The position numbers and the translations under genes were made by a program. A stretch of DNA of 64,000 bases from Alviniconcha marisindica. Its lineage: Eukaryota; Mollusca; Gastropoda; Provannidae. The notes under the pieces are model-generated. The model was not told the DNA's origin. It saw only the letters and a list, made by a program, of their open reading frames with translations, and searched no databases. Below, one piece after another: positions 34,386 through 46,396 of this stretch (its first letter is position 1; each line of letters begins with the position of its first letter). The DNA lies in assembly GCA_018857735.1 (NCBI GenBank), contig JABMCL010002105.1:1-64000 (forward strand), given 5' to 3'.

Positions 34386-35224
34386 GAAAATACCCTGCAA
34401 TATTATATCTCGTGACAGCACCTCCTAATGAGATAATAAAGGAAACAGGGTCCTTAGTAGAAAAAGATATACCCGTTTGTGAGGGACTGGAGAGGTGGAG
34501 TGAGAGGTGTGCCGGTATGAGATAGATGTACCTGTCACAGACCTTATCGTGCAACGTCTAAAATATGCGCGGTGCAGAACACTAAACTGCCGACGGCGAC
34601 ATGCATGACGAGACAGCAGTCACGAGTCAACAAGGCGAAGCTGGCATTTTCCCCCCTTCTCTTTACTGTTCTCCTCTACAGTTCAACAGTTCCTGGCCAG
34701 TGGCCCAAAATCACGCTACAGAGTACAACTGAACACATCACCTGTTCCATAAACCTAAAAGTATACGCTGTCAAATACACATAAGTCAAAAACGCTTAGG
34801 TCGAACTTCGCGTAAGTCGAACCTTTTTTTACTTCCCGACCAGAGTTGCTCTTTGTATGACTAATTTTACTAGGGATAAGTCAAAACAGGAGTAGTGTTT
34901 CAACCAAGTTGGATAAGTCGAAGCGTTTCCAGTCTGTTGAATGCTCCCAGATTCCTAACTTAGCTGCTGTCCACCTACAGGCTTTGCAACATAAACCCTC
35001 TAGGCAGGTGACGGTTGTATGTTACAGTTTCGGCCATTGACTATAAACACCTTGGTTTTGGTCGATCATAATTATATGCAAATGCCTTGTCACGATAGAA
35101 GGTTCGCAGAACATCACGTTTCTGGCATACCAGCTCTTTGCCCTCTCTCTACGGTTTGACCGTTTATCCACCACACCCTTCTTCAGCTACCACACACTAT
35201 TTAACATTATCATCATTATTATTT

Positions 35225-35698
35225 ATTGCTTTTATATAGCGCTGTTCTCTGCTCTCGAGCAGACTCACTGTGCTCACTTCGCATGTGATTTTGGATGAAT
35301 GACTGTTTTCCTTCTTTTTTTCTGTCTTTTTTATATATTTTTTATAACACATTTGTTAATATCCACCTAAGTCACAAGTGGTGTACTGACAGCGCTATTT
35401 GCTTGTTGCATAGCTGGAGCCACGTGAAACTGCGCAAGTTCTGTGTACACTATACAACCATGTACCAGTTTACAATGTCACTTCATTCAAAGCGACATAC
35501 GTAGGGTGCATGTGTGTTTAGCTGCAACCTGCAGAATGACCGGGAACTTTTACGTGCTTCTGCGGTAACACGGGGGTGGAACGGATACCGAAATAAGAGA
35601 GCAGAAGAAAATTCTCCTGCCGCTCCTGCGGGGACTCGAACACGGGACCTTTCCATCACGAGTCCGGCGTTCTAACCACTGAGCTATCCCCACTCCGC
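35225..35698 (-). mobile_element. SINE-1, near full length
   Basis: The minus strand begins GCGGAGTGGGGATAGCTCAG then TGGTTAGAACGCCGGACTCG. It shows the body blocks in order and ends near TAGCGCTATATAAA at 35225. A T-rich insertion lies at 35310-35350. Confidence 0.85.
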
Positions 35699-36015
35699 TA
35701 ACATTAGATGGAGAGAATCCTCCCATCCCCAGCATGAGCAAGTTATGTTTGTTTTAATTCACGCAGAAGAAATTTGTTTCTCTCTCTCTCTTCATTGTTT
35801 GTTGGGTTCCACGGAGAGTGGATGTGCACATGTGTAGATATACATACGGACGGAGGTGATCTTCGATTAATGCATTAGAATGTATATAAAAGATGCCAAA
35901 TCACATTATTATAGCACCAGAGAAAAATATACACACACACGCGCGCGCGCGCGGACGGAGGTGATCTCCGATTAATGCAGTACAGTGTGTATAACAGATT
36001 CCAAATCACATGGGG

Positions 36016-36345
36016 AATCGGGGGTAGTTCAGTGGTTAGAGCGCCGTATTCGTGATCGAAAGGTCGCGGGTTTGAGGGAGGCAGGAGCGATGGAAGAATT
36101 TCTTCTCCAGCATCAACTTTCTGTGCTGACTCTTATTTTGGTATCCGTTCCACCTCTGTGTTACCGCAGTTGTACGTAAAAGATCCCGGTCAGTCTGCCA
36201 AAAGTGCATGTGGCAGGTTACAGCTAAACACGTATGCACCCTACGCATGTGGCTTTGCATAAAGTGACTGACATGGTACATGCCTGTATGGTGTACACAG
36301 AACGCGCCGAGACAGCGGCAGTTTCACGTGGCACCAAAAAACGAA
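36016..36345 (+). mobile_element. SINE-1 with degenerate tRNA-like head
   Basis: GGGGGTAGTTCAGTGGTTAG, AGCGCCGTATTCGTGATCGA and GGTCGCGGGTTTGAGG form the head; the B box has lost GGTTCGAATCC. The body runs to TTTCACGTGGCACC and an A-rich end. Confidence 0.85.
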
Positions 36346-36639
36346 CAAAAAAACACACAGTATGATCAATATCAGCAGCCGCACGGTCAATTTACAAAAC
36401 AAAGTTGGACGAAAACAAACAAAAACAACAAAGAAAACCACAACAACTGAAGTCGAAGTACTTTCTGCAAGGTTCTACTTATCGGTCGTCGAACGGGTAA
36501 GTCAAAAAACGGATAACTCGAAGAAGAAGAAAATTCCCCAGCACGTTCGACTTAAGTGTATACCACTGAGCTAGAAAGCTGGACAGAGCAAGACTCGTGA
36601 AAGCTGTGGTCAGCGGAAGTGACGCGCGCGCCCACACTC

Positions 36640-36850
36640 CGAGCATGGCATTCCGGCACCTTCGTCCAAACCATGCCAGATTTGGTTACGCCACTGAAGG
36701 GGCACTCTTTATCTCCGCGCAGCTGTCCACCGACGCGGTCAGAGCCCTCTGAAAGGTTTGGGTAATAATCACACTCCGAGCATCGCTTTCCGGCACCTTC
36801 CTCCAAAGGAAGGATGTCGTAAACCAGTGCTTGGAGTTTGGTACTAATAT
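36640..36850 (+). repeat. Dispersed repeat R3
   Basis: Contains two related half-units starting CACTCCGAGCAT(G/C)GC.TTCCGGCACCTTC at 36629 and 36771, plus GGATGTCGTAAACCAGTGC. It matches the minus strand of 7110-7375. Confidence 0.65.
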
Positions 36851-36899
36851 GACTGTGAAAGCAGCCTAGCGCCCAAGCACCCACGTAAATATGAGACGC

Positions 36900-38090
36900 G
36901 CCCACCCCGGGTAAAAAAGAACAGAATTCTGTCTCGATTCAAACGATTTTGGTTTTATTTGTGCTGGTCTAAAGTTTGTTGGCGGGTATAAATGACACGC
37001 CTTGTTTTATTTGAGTTAAAGGGCCTATAAAGGCAGTTTCGGGCCACAAAATCGCTCCAAACTGTTTCAAAACAACATACAGGTCCGTACTAACGTTCGA
37101 AGAGAAGAAACAGTCTATTACTCACTTGTTTAAAACTTTTTCAGGCCTCGACTAGGTTGTAATGCGTTTATTTTGGCAAAAAGATCGGAAAATATGGTCA
37201 ACTGAACGTTTCAAAACCAGCGCCATTTTGAATGCGAGATTCCGCGAGAGCTATTTTAAGCTAAAGGTCAACGGTCGGGCAGTGACGTCACAAACAGACA
37301 AGCAACCAAACGTGGAAGTCGGGTCTGTGTGAGTGTCCACAGGGCAACCGACTTGGAAAAATGTCCAGTTCAAATAATATAAAGAGGATTGCAAAACAAC
37401 ATATAGGGATGAAACTCCTTTTCAGTAGTTGGGCCTTTGTTTATTTCCCCCTTGTTATTTCATCTTTCTCGAGCCTTGTTAGGTGCGTGGCGTTTCGGTC
37501 TTTTTCGTTATGTTTACTCTAGCTTTCACTACAGGCTAGACCTCATCAGGGAGCCTGCCTTTTATTGGGTGTTTTATTTTATTTTCCCAGTTTAGCCTTG
37601 TTTGTTTCATCATAATGTAACGATGAAAAAGGTTTGTTCGTTCTAGTCCAATAGACTAGCGATTTCGCGGCCTCCCTGGGTTAGGGTTTGGGGTTGGGCT
37701 AGTTGCCGGTTCTTGTCATTCACTGTTTTTCTCTCTTGGCTTGCCCTTTTGTTTCTCGATTTATATCGTTCATTTACGATGTACGAGTGAGGGAGGTAGT
37801 CTCGATGTTTAACGAACCGCTCATTCTTTCTTTGTGTGGGGTAGTTCGTGAGCGTCTGTTGCCCTGCCGTGTTGTTGTTGGCTGAATGGATTGTATCGTG
37901 TACACGGATTACGTGTATCCAGCCTTTGTCTCGTTGCTCGCTGACATTTCTTGCCTCCTCTTTCTTTTCAGAAAGTGTTGTTGTTTTGTTTTTCTCTCTT
38001 TTCCTCTTCTTTTCCACCATGCGTTCTTTTTTTTCTTTCTTTTTTTTCTTTCTTTTTTTCTTTTTCTTCTTTTATCTCTAAGATAACGAG
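36900..38090. other. Non-coding stretch
   Basis: A pyrimidine-rich tract at 37960-38080 gives long artefactual frames. GGGCCTATAAAGGCAGTTTC at 37020 resembles dispersed repeats, but no second copy was found in the window. Confidence 0.4.
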
Positions 38091-38104
38091 ATCGAGCAGT
38101 AAGG

Positions 38105-39261
38105 GTTATAACTGGTGTTTCTGTCTGGTAGCGATTGTCATAGACGTGGTCTTGATCGGACTGATGACCATATGATTATTATCACACCAATTGGATACCT
38201 GATCTAAGCTGTCTTGCATATTGCTTCTGATTTGCAGAATATCTTTTCCAGATGTGTGCAGTGTTGTGTCATCTACCAACATGTCACAATCAACAGATAT
38301 ATTTTTCACGTGTAATAGAAGGTCATTGATAAAGAGACTAAAAAGAACAGGTCCCAAAACAGAACCTTGTGGTACACCATACTTTATTGACTCTTTAGAG
38401 GAGTAAGAGCCATGGAGTAAGACGCATTGCATTCTGTTATGAAGATATGATTTAAAAAAATGGTAGAGAACTTGAGTTTTTAAGAAAATTTTCGAGCTTC
38501 TTCAATAGGATATTGTGATCAACCATCGAAAGCCTTCTTTAGGTCTAGGAATACTACTCCAGACACCTCAAATTTATTCATGGCTGTTAACCAAGAATTT
38601 GTGAGACGTGCCAATGCCGTGTTGCAGGAATATTTACGTCTAAATCCGGACTGAAAGAGGTGAAGGAGTTGCCACTGTTCTAAGTAATCATTTAAATAAA
38701 TGTGCGAGAAGCTTTGACAAAACAGACAGAAGTGTCATTTGTCTGTAATTGGTTGGATTTGTTTTATCTGTAGATTTTGGAAGCGGAACCGCTCTGGTGG
38801 ACAACAACAACAACAACAACAACAAAAAACATTTCTCGATGAATAAATAAAAAACATATGCATGGCAATGACAATTTTAGTAGCTGACGAATTTTTGTTT
38901 TCCAGCCTCGATATATATTTGCCTAGTTCCGAAACGGAGAGATGTAGATAACAAATGGGTCTTGCCCGCTAGCTTTTTGTTTGCAGAAATCATGTAGAGG
39001 ATTTGAGCACTCATATACATTTGTTCTTGGTTCTATTAATGATTCTGACACAGGCAGGAAATGATTATTGAAAACATTTGCAGTTAGATTCTTCGGGACA
39101 TCGGCAGAGGTAGAACGATGTCCTTTCGTAAACACACCTAGGAGCACGTCACACAGGTGCTATATTGTTACCACGCTCTATGAGCTTTTGGAAGTGTTCT
39201 TTTTTGGCTTTTCTCACAAGATTGTTTACTTTATTTTCTTTCTTGTATTTAGGGAAACATT

Positions 39262-39262
<1 letters not shown>
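38105..39262 (-). pseudogene. LINE ORF2 remnant (linker to RT palm)
   Basis: Minus strand, 5' to 3': VNNLVRKAKKEHFQKLIERG (about 39220), PKNLTANVFNNHFLPVSESL (about 39090), a gap, then GFRRKYSCNTALARLTNSWL and NKFEVSGVVFLDLKKAF (38650-38530). After that come IKYGVPQGSVLGPVLFSLFI and CDMLVDDTTLHTSGKDIL (38380-38245), ending TIATRQKHQL. The palm motif is VDD instead of ADD. There are several frame changes. The 3' end stops near 38105 without the usual C-terminal tail. Confidence 0.88.
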
Positions 39263-39328
<66 letters not shown>

Positions 39329-39351
39329 GAGAGAGAGAGAGAGAGAGAGAC
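39262..39351. repeat. (CT)n followed by (GA)n
   Basis: CT units with one CTTCTC break, then TTCGA and GA units, making a near-perfect palindrome. It lies at the 5' side of the LINE remnant. Confidence 0.97.
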
Positions 39352-39639
39352 TCCGCTTGACTGTTGAGACTATCGGTACGCGGTACCGGCAACAACAAAA
39401 ATTTCCGGTACCAACCCACACCAAAGATAGTAAGTTACGCAGCTTACTATCTTTGCCCACACTCCGAGCATCGCTTTCCGGCACCTTCCTTGACATGCGG
39501 CTAGCCATCGAACCAGGACCAACCGTTCATTGGTTGTTTAGGTCACATGATTTACCTTCTAAATTTAGCGCAGGCAGTGAAACACATGCATGTAAGCCCA
39601 TTGTTGAGAAATTGTGTTGTTGTTTCAGCTGTTCTTCTA

Positions 39640-40030
39640 GTAAGTAAACATGGTGCTTAACGTCCACCGAAACCATAAGGCTTATTAGGGACGGGGAGAA
39701 TGGGGGGAAGGGGGTATGGAGGTAAAATATCCCGGTCATTCTGCCAAAAGTGCAGGTGGCAGGTTACAGCTAAACACGCATACACCTTACATATGTGGCT
39801 TTGCATGATGTGACATGGAGCATGGTTGTATGGTGTACACAGAACTTGCGCCGAGACGGCTGAAGTTTCATGTGGCACCAGCCCTGCCAGGGCTGTAAGT
39901 ACACCACTTCGGTGGATATTCAAAAAACGCGCTATAAAAAGCTAGTCACTCATGTAGAATCACATGCGAGCGCAGTGAGTCTGCTCAAGAGAGCGGAGAA
40001 TAGCGCTATATAAGCGATCATCAATCAATT
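39640..40030 (+). mobile_element. SINE-1 body adjoining a reversed 3' module
   Basis: 39640-39720 is the SINE-2 end in minus orientation (GTGCTTAACGTCCACCGAAA). It is joined to SINE-1 body blocks in plus orientation from 39725 (CCCGGTCATTCTGCCAAAAG) to 40022 (TAGCGCTATATAAGCGATCA). There is no tRNA head. Confidence 0.85.
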
Positions 40031-40034
40031 AAAA

Positions 40035-40230
40035 ATAAATAACCATAGTTCAGGAGCTGTGTGAGAGTCGAGGTGGCCGTCCTGGGCTGTCCGTCCTAAC
40101 GAGCCTTCTGGTTTCCGTGGACGTAAAGAATTATTGAACCATGCTTCGGCGTTGGTCACAACTTGTCCCTAATATGTCAGCTGACATCTGAGGACATTAA
40201 GCATCACTTCATCATCATCATCATCATAAA
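40035..40230 (+). mobile_element. Single copy of the 185-bp SINE-derived unit
   Basis: In reverse orientation to the array at 23566-24480: TAGTTCAGGAGCTGTGTGAG, GGTTTCCGTGGACGTAAAG, CCATGCTTCGGC, TTGTCCCTAATATGTCAGC, ACATTAAGCATCACTTCATC. Confidence 0.9.
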
Positions 40231-40557
40231 ATTAAAATTAAAATAATAATAATAATAATAATAATTTACAAAATAATTATAAACAACAGGAACAACTTGC
40301 AATCTGGCATTGTATTAGCAGGAACACTAAACTCCTTCAAAAACCTAGATAAACATTGTGAACTGACCAAAACAAGCCACGTTCATACATGCAGTACTCT
40401 TAAAAAGAGCAATGTTGACCATAGTTAAATATACACCAAAATACGGCTTAGCAGGCAGACTAAAGGCCTACGAGCTGTAATTTGATATATGTTTTGATCT
40501 ATCTGTAGGTTTTCCATCCATAGAATGATGAAAATAATTTGAAAGAAATAATGTAAC

Positions 40558-40560
<3 letters not shown>

Positions 40561-40628
<68 letters not shown>

Positions 40629-40683
40629 ACACACTCATATACGCACATCCAGACATTCACACACACACACACACGCACACACA
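40561..40683. repeat. (CT)n and imperfect CA tract
   Basis: About 64 bp of CT, then CACTCACACA and CA units. Confidence 0.97.
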
Positions 40684-40769
40684 CACACATTGACACGAAA
40701 ACCGATCGTTGCTGCGGTAAACTTACTTCAAGGGCGTTAACATGTAATTAGCCTTTTGTTGTGCTTTGC

Positions 40770-40876
<107 letters not shown>

Positions 40877-41199
40877 TGCAGTGGGCAGCTGTGATGATAG
40901 ATATATACTACTGGCCAATGAAGTATATCCCACACCTACTGCAATCATGAGTGTACAGCAACTTTATGTCTGTACCATGCATCATCACACGATCACGTTA
41001 CTGCAAGAAACTATCACATGCACACATTAAAAAAAAATTAAAAAAAGAGAGAAGAAGTACAGACGGATCAAAGCATTGGCCTTCGTGCAAACGTCGCGAT
41101 GACAGTTGTAATCGACCTGTTTACGTTCAGCTGTTCATGTGGCCGACCACATACTTTATTCCAAAGTATTTTCCCTTGTTGCTCCACCATCGTGGTTGG

Positions 41200-41300
41200 T
41201 TGGTTAAAGTGTTGCTTTACGTCCACAGAAACCGTAGGTTTATTAGGGACGGGAGCCCAGGACGTCCACCTCGACTTTCACACAGCTCTAGGTACCTTAA
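41200..41300 (-). mobile_element. SINE 3' module fragment
   Basis: TTGCTTTACGTCCACAGAAA, CCGTAGGTTTATTAGGGACG, CCCAGGACGTCCACCTCGAC, CACACAGCTC: the shared module in the array orientation. Confidence 0.85.
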
Positions 41301-41675
41301 ATCCGATTTATAGAATCTATATAAGTATGTGCCTTTTTTATATATATATATTTTTTTAACCATGTTGTTTACAGCCGACTGGCGCGCGCTTGCCAAAGGA
41401 AAACTGACTCAGTTCGTTCTTCATGGGACTCCCGGGTTATTGGCAGTTCACGCCCTCTGATTGGCTGAAGCGGCGTGCAGCGAGTGAACCGGACATTGAA
41501 TAATGTCTGAACCGACAAAATGTCACCAGAACAAACGATGACAGTGGACATTGTTTATTTATTAGTTGGTGCTGGAGTGTGCTGAGGAATGCTAGCACAA
41601 GGCTGACAGGGCTTGTTTGTTTTTTGTAGTTTTTTGTTTTGTTTTTGTTGTTGACATCTGGCAAAAGGTAGGTTT

Positions 41676-41810
41676 TCTTACGCTGGCCCATCTGTTTGGA
41701 ACATTCCGCCACTTAACTGTCTTCCTCTTGAAAACTCATCTGTTCAAAAAGATACTACTCAAAAAGATTTTGGGGCCGCGTTTATTTTATGCATGAAGTT
41801 GTAATATTGG
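41676..41810 (+). pseudogene. LINE C-terminal scrap
   Basis: The plus strand reads GPSVWN followed, in another frame, by FLLKTHLFKKILLK. This is the WN..LP...LKTHLF tail of CR1/L2-like polymerases. Confidence 0.6.
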
Positions 41811-42573
41811 TATTGCGCAACAGATTTAAAATTCTCAACCTAAATTTGGACTGTCAATAACAGGTCCTGTAAGATACCGGCATTAGTGAGCTTGTTAAGA
41901 CGATACATTAAGAAGCAGTTTGCAAATTGGGGTAGAAGCTTGCGTTTTTTGTTTGTTTTTAAACTGTGTGGTATATCATATAGATTGATATTTTAAATGG
42001 AAGGAAAGTCGAAGGTCACTTTTTTTAGGTCACCGTGACCTTTATAATTTAGGTCACCCTGTAAAATTAAATGGTATTCAAATATTCTCAGTAACTCCGA
42101 CAGTATCTGCTTTTAAACCGCAAGCGCAGTATTAGTAACAGTACAGTCATTGCACTTTACAACAACAACAACAAAAGTTTAAGTGTTTTAAATGTACATT
42201 ATGATGCTAAAAATAGCCGTACATGTGACTACATGATTAATTAGACATCAAAATCGGATACTCTTTAGCTGTTTTATGATTTGGTTGACCGAAGTTAATG
42301 CTTTTTGTCTCCCATCAGAAGCATTTGAAACCAAGAGTATTTTAAGTCATAATAAAGTGATACGGTTGTAATGCAAAGTGGTTGCTAATGACTGCTGTGC
42401 CTGTCTTGTCTCAGCCGCAAGCACCTTATACACACTGGCTATGTATCACTTTCAAAACTACCTAGAACAAAGTTTAACTGCATACATTTGAACTTATAAT
42501 CTTTACAGTAAGTAAGTAAGTAAGTTGGTATTTTACGCCCAGTCAACCGGTACGGTTATATCAGGGCGATATC

Positions 42574-42858
42574 ATCTTTACAGAAAAACACAAAGTTTGT
42601 CGATCGAGTGGAACAAAAGGTCACAACAAATCCGAAACTAGATCAAAATCGTAAAAGTAGGTCAACTGAAAAAGCAGGCTTATAATTATCTCTTGAATGT
42701 GTTCATTGTAACACTACATTCTTTACACAAAAACACAGTTTGTCGATCGTGTGGAACAAGAGGTAACAACAAATCCGAAACTAGGTCAAAATCAGTCTAA
42801 AAGCAGATCAACTGAAGAAGTAGATTTATAATTGTTTTGATTGTGTTCATTGTAACCT
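42574..42858. repeat. Tandem duplication, two ~145-bp units
   Basis: ACACAAAGTTTGTCGATCGA / ACACAGTTTGTCGATCGTG, CACAACAAATCCGAAACTAG / AACAACAAATCCGAAACTAG, and GTGTTCATTGTAAC in both. Confidence 0.85.
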
Positions 42859-43084
42859 TATGGACGGGTGGTGGATGTATGAAATGGTGATATATGTGTT
42901 TCACAGGAACCCTCGAAAAATCTGCATACTATCAATTCAGGAGTCGTAATCCAGTGTTCCGATAGGACTGAGTAAATTCACAACATGAACAGAAATGAAG
43001 TTGCAACAACTCGCACAAAGTCGGCTGGAAGATTCGAATACTGTAATCAAGCTAGTCTGCATTGCAGTCTCCTCCACAGTGACA

Positions 43085-45225
43085 TAAGACAGTGACATCG
43101 GAGGCTGGCAGCTGCACACTTGCACCTTGTTTTACAGCTTTGTTTGCAGCCATAATGGATCAGCTCGTAGCACGAGTCCTCAGCCTGACGAAGTGTTGTC
43201 CATAGTGGCTTTCATGGTTGTCCTTCGTCCTTGGTCCATCCCCTGGCGGATGAGATGGCAACTTTGGTGCTCTGTGGAGACATTGGCCCCAAACAAATGC
43301 TTGACAGGCTGCACGTAGAGTGTGCTGACGAAGTGCATCCTGTGTAGGGGGAATGTTCTCGATGGCTTTGCATCGTTGGGAGAACAGCTTTTGCCTTGCT
43401 GTTGTCACTGTACTGTTCTGTTCATACATGAACACAACAAATTACTCAATCTTCTCAAATGCCTCTTGTGACAGATTTGCTGTCTCAGTACCAAGTTCTA
43501 AAAAAGCCGACGCCACTGTAGGGAATGCACTCCGTGTGTTTTAGGCCTTCAGGTTTCCTTTTAAGCCAAAGAATGAGACCGTGTCACAATCAGATACAGC
43601 GTGAAAGGCAGGCAAAGTTCTTGATTTGTCTGCACCAAAACTTGAAGCAATCGCGTGGGCTGCAATGTGTCTGAAATGTTTTCCAGTTCCAAATGCAACC
43701 CACAGCTCTTCCACCTTTATTTTGTCAACAACAGAGATTGCAAGTACAACGACGCAGTGTCAACAGTTCGTATTAGTATCTTCTTCTGGCCGTTTCACAC
43801 AATCTGCAGCCATGAAGAAATACTCGTGTGTCGGCCTCTTCGTGGGTGCGTCCACTTATATTGTTCAGGTCTACTTCTGTGGATGATGAGACCACGCTGT
43901 CACCCCAAGTGGAGACGAGTATTTTGCGAGGAACTTGAGTTCTTTCAGTTTCTTTGGAAAGAAAACAAAAAAGGTCACTCTTGTTCTCATCATTCCCCAA
44001 GAAGCTCTTCCAGGTGCAAGGTAATGGTGCCAAAGGTAACACCTTACGACGTTGACCTTGGCCCCGTTTGCTTCTTGTTCCGGCCTTCAAGCTGTCTGCG
44101 AGATAAACGTCCCAAACAATATCCAATCGTCGAACACTCTGAAGTTGTCCAAAAATGTAAGGCAAGAAGACGCTGTTATTGTAGTCCTGGAAAGTGTTTG
44201 ATGTCCTGGGGGAGAGCATTTGAACGACAAATTCACCGTCAAGGATCTTCACATCTGCTTCAGGTGAGCGGTCAGCAGCAATGTATGCAGCAGTGTCTTT
44301 GCTGATCAGTTGTTCCTCTTCCTGTGTACAAGGTTCAAGCTCAGTTCCACTGATAAAATCAGAAAGCTCTTCAATCGACATGGTCAACCGTCTCTTCATA
44401 ATCAATGTTGTTTGTTTCATCCACCAGGACTTCTTCTTCATCAGCATTCCCAGATCCAAGAGGGGAGCGTTCAAGACACTTCAACAAGTCTACCTGTCCG
44501 TTAACTGCAGTCATGGCAGCCGCGTCTACAATGACTTTGGGGTCCAGGGTCGAAGAGGCATCCTCCATCGTCTTCAAATGGATCTCCAGCTTCCTCAGTT
44601 AAGAAACAACAAAAGCTTGAACTTTTATCTTGAAGGCTTTTTGCGGTGCAGGGTTGTGCTCATGGTGATCCATGCAGTCTACACTTTTGGATGTCATGCT
44701 ATGCTCAAAGCTTTTAAGCAAACGAGCAATCTGTGGCCCAGCAGTCACTCATCGTCTCAAAGCACCTGGATTGCTGGCAAGTTCTACTGCACCTCATTTC
44801 CTTTTACCATCGCATTGCACTGCTCATGAGCTATGGCTGAGAAAGGCCGACACGTTTTGTACACAACAAATCCACCATTGCAAAAGGCTTGATATACTGA
44901 TATATGCCTCCGAGTGTACATGTCATGAAGGTACACTTATAACCGTCTGGCGCAGTTGATGTGGTCAAGGGCAAAACAACAACATGGTAACAGCTTTGTC
45001 AGTGTCTGTATGAACTTGCTGAAGTTTGCAGTTCGGATGGATTGAGTGAACTGAAGAATGCTCTGATCCAACTCCAGCACACAGCTCCAATATGGAAACA
45101 TTGGCTGCTCCTGATGTTTCTTGGACCAGTCTTCAAATGTCTCATTTTTGTCCTCCCTTTTCTCAAATGCTCTGTGCTGCAAGATGTAGAGTGCAGCAGC
45201 AGCAGTGATGTTCCATGCCAAGGTA
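43085..45225 (-). pseudogene. Disabled multi-copy gene with Tesmin/TSO1-like CXC end
   Basis: Read on the minus strand in several frames, the pieces line up as one protein. The N-terminal part is WNITAAAALYILQHRAFEKR to LPCCCFALDHINCARRL (45221-44940), then SNPGALRR and GPQIARLLKSFEHSM (44760-44695). Next is EADVKILDGEFVVQMLSPRT then WDVYLADSLKAGTRSKRGQG and THEEADTRVFLH (44240-43820). After that come VEELWVAFGTGKHFRHIAAH and TLPAFHAVSDCDTVSFFGLK (43710-43560), FSQRCKAIENIPPTQDALRQ (43380-43330), and a cysteine-rich end CKQSCKTRCKCAAASLRCHC then CHCGGDCNAD (43150-43085). I recall this architecture from multi-copy genes of marine invertebrates with unknown function. At least eight lesions occur: frameshifts near 44935, 44350, 43815, 43790, 43765 and 43105, and stops near 43545 and 43443. 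Confidence 0.85.
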
Positions 45226-46390
45226 GACTGGAACGGATGTCTCTGGTTTTTGCATGGCGACGAGTTTGTGTCTGGGTATCTTGTTTTTGTGAACTAAACT
45301 CATTTTTGCTATTGAATATCATCAGCTGGGAGATTGTTGATGCAGTCTATGTTTGATAAGACCCTGCCAGAACATCACCCTCGGTCTGTTCACACACACA
45401 CACACACACACACACACAGCTTGACCATAGATAGATTTGACGGGATTTTTTAAGACATAAAATTGGACTTCTCTAACTTGAAACTAGTCTATCACATTGT
45501 AAACAATTTATTCATGAGAGGTATAACACAAATCGGCATTATTATGACCACAACTGCTAACCATACACTTTACACCATCGATTTTGCACGCGCGGACCTG
45601 ATCCCTTTATGACGGATGTTGTAACAATTCTAGCTCAACAACGAAATCGGCTTCATTCTCACAGACTATACCTGGAAAGTATTACAATAAATCGTGGGGA
45701 TGAACTATTTATCAGGGTGCTGAAAGCAGATTTAGCATGCAAAGTCAGGCCGAGACGGCTGCTGAAGCAGACGACCTCCGGGTAATATCCAAGGAGGCGG
45801 TCGGAAATTCCTGGGGCGTTTTAAGTGCTATTCTCGGTCACAGATATCAACAGAATCATCCAGAAAGAAATTAGCAACCGAAAAATGAGTTTGATCACGT
45901 TTGTGTCTTTCCGTATGCCATTGACGTTTGATCTAGATCTAGTTTCCAAGTAACGACGTGCACGCTTCCTCCATCTTGGTTTAGTGGAATGTGGGTATTG
46001 TTTTCTATCGTGAACCATACATGTCATAACTGACTTTTCCTAGTTCAAAAGGTATTTAAAAAATCAATATTTATTTTCACAGGCAATAAAAACGTTACTT
46101 CCATTTCATTTATTCATCAGGTATACTGATCAGAACTACAAGATTCAGTGACTCATTTGCTTCTACTCAAAATGTCAAACTGATTTTTTTATTTTTTTTA
46201 ACAAGGCCACTGCATGTACTTTTGACAAGCATTCAGCTCTATCAGTGTTAATAGTGTTACTGTGGACAGTAAAATAAATGCAACAATCACAAAACATTGG
46301 CCCCGTCTGAAAGTGTCTAGCCCAGACAGTAGATTTAAACCGAAAGAAAATCGTCTTGCACGTGAAAGCCATTACGGTTCCAAACACAGT
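45226..46390. other. Non-coding stretch
   Basis: It contains a (CA)n tract at 45391-45417. Upstream exons of the CXC-type gene were not found. Open frames are short. Confidence 0.45.
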
Positions 46391-46396
46391 TCAGTG

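Larger units (their letters stand above)
34765..36560. mobile_element. Possible non-autonomous DNA transposon shell
   Basis: The left edge AATACACATAAGTCAAAAAC then GGTCGAACTTCGCGTAAGTC is roughly inverted at the right edge (reverse complement: GTATACACTTAAGTCGAACG, with GAGTTATCCG and TTTTTTGACTTACCCGTTCG). Strings of this AAGTCGAAC type recall pogo/Tigger-like termini, from memory. No transposase frame survives. Two SINE-1 copies lie inside. Confidence 0.4.

Noticed and set aside
36552..36905. 117-codon minus-strand frame with GGQLRGDKECPFSG
   Set aside because: The frame lies in dispersed repeat R3; there is no family match and the repeat occurs elsewhere without the frame.
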